Assembly: GCA_947177515.1 (NCBI GenBank) | Contig: CAMWUU010000225.1 | Location: 1 to 6,141 of the forward strand | Direction: 5' to 3' | Source: an uncultured Lachnospiraceae bacterium | Lineage (GTDB): Bacteria > Bacillota > Clostridia > Lachnospirales > Lachnospiraceae | DNA: 6,141 nt | In this document: piece after piece, positions 5,872-6,141 of the stretch | Layout: the number at the start of each line of letters is the position of its first letter | Numbering within the stretch: the stretch's first letter is position 1 | Program-made: the position numbers and the translations under genes | Notes under the pieces: generated by a model | Told to the model about the DNA's origin: nothing | Database searches by the model: none | What the model saw: only the letters and a program-made list of their open reading frames with translations

Positions 5872-6141
5872 TCATTTTTTATTGTCGGATATCCGGCATA
5901 ATTCCTCAATGAGGATTCCGGGTTCAAATTGATCCAAGTTATCGCAAAAGGCGTAATAAATGCCTTTCACCCGATAGGAGAGTTTTAAGTGGAAGGAAAT
6001 ATTTCCGATATATTCCGGATGGATTTCAAAGACCAGCCTGCGGATGGCTTGTTCAATCTGGTCAGCGAGTTTGTATTCCTGTGAGCCGGAAAAGAGAATG
6101 TCAATTACATTTTTCTGGGCGAGGAAGGCGAAGGCTAGTTC
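5872..6141 (-). CDS. C-terminal end of unidentified protein, perhaps a TetR-type regulator
   Basis: An open frame enters from the right edge on the minus strand and runs 89 codons to a TGA (complement of 5872-5874). It begins ELAFAFLAQKNVIDILFSGS and ends IEELCRISDNKK. Its start lies beyond the window. Composition is that of a soluble, mostly helical protein. The pattern of an aromatic-rich helix, then a LFSGS turn, then a long helix and SYRVKGIYYAF loosely recalls the ligand-binding C-terminus of TetR/AcrR regulators, but no DNA-binding part is visible, so this is a guess. It is in the same orientation as the downstream MerR-type gene, whose -35 box begins 8 bp after the stop. No terminator separates them, so some read-through is possible. 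That it is coding is supported by the uninterrupted frame and by the stop lying right before a promoter. Confidence 0.65.
   Translation of the reverse strand, partial: ELAFAFLAQKNVIDILFSGSQEYKLADQIEQAIRRLVFEIHPEYIGNISFHLKLSYRVKGIYYAFCDNLDQFEPGILIEELCRISDNKK

Noticed and set aside
5886..5895. Perfect palindrome CGGATATCCG near the right-edge gene's stop
   Set aside because: It is inside coding sequence, allows only a 3-bp stem as RNA, and has no promoter context. It may be a chance palindrome.

Overview
The window looks like chromosomal DNA from a Gram-positive anaerobe of the Clostridia, most likely a Lachnospiraceae-type gut bacterium. That placement is inferred from four things: a type III glutamine synthetase, a PurF of the Bacillus type (short propeptide plus Fe-S cysteines), strong AGGAGG-like ribosome binding sites, and a mid-GC, purine-rich coding strand. 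I cannot name the species. Most of the content is housekeeping, and I see no undescribed multi-gene system, CRISPR array, RNA gene or mobile element.

Layout. A plus-strand block holds galE (65-1114), glnN (1392-3509) and purF (3593-5014). A minus-strand block holds a MerR/TipAS-type regulator (5038-5787) and, at the right edge, the C-terminal end of another protein (5872-6141) that has no start inside the window. purF and the regulator converge on a 10-bp inverted repeat at the purF stop codon. The 277-bp gap between galE and glnN is the richest non-coding stretch. It has a near-consensus sigma-A promoter followed about 10 nt later by a strong intrinsic terminator, then a second terminator-like structure, then the glnN ribosome binding site.

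How the genes relate. GalE interconverts UDP-glucose and UDP-galactose. GlnN makes glutamine, and PurF spends glutamine in the first committed step of purine synthesis. The two lie in the same direction, 83 bp apart, with no terminator visible between them, so they may be co-transcribed. The minus-strand regulator appears to be autoregulated: its promoter has a 19-bp spacer filled by a dyad, the classical MerR operator layout.

Points most worth a second look: (1) GalE has Val-Val in place of the Gly-Gly that opens its NAD-binding glycine motif, although the rest of the enzyme looks intact; (2) the promoter and tandem terminator-like structures ahead of glnN suggest transcription attenuation or a very short RNA; (3) GalE has Ser at the position that gates N-acetylated sugars; (4) the right-edge gene fragment is easily missed because its start lies outside the window.
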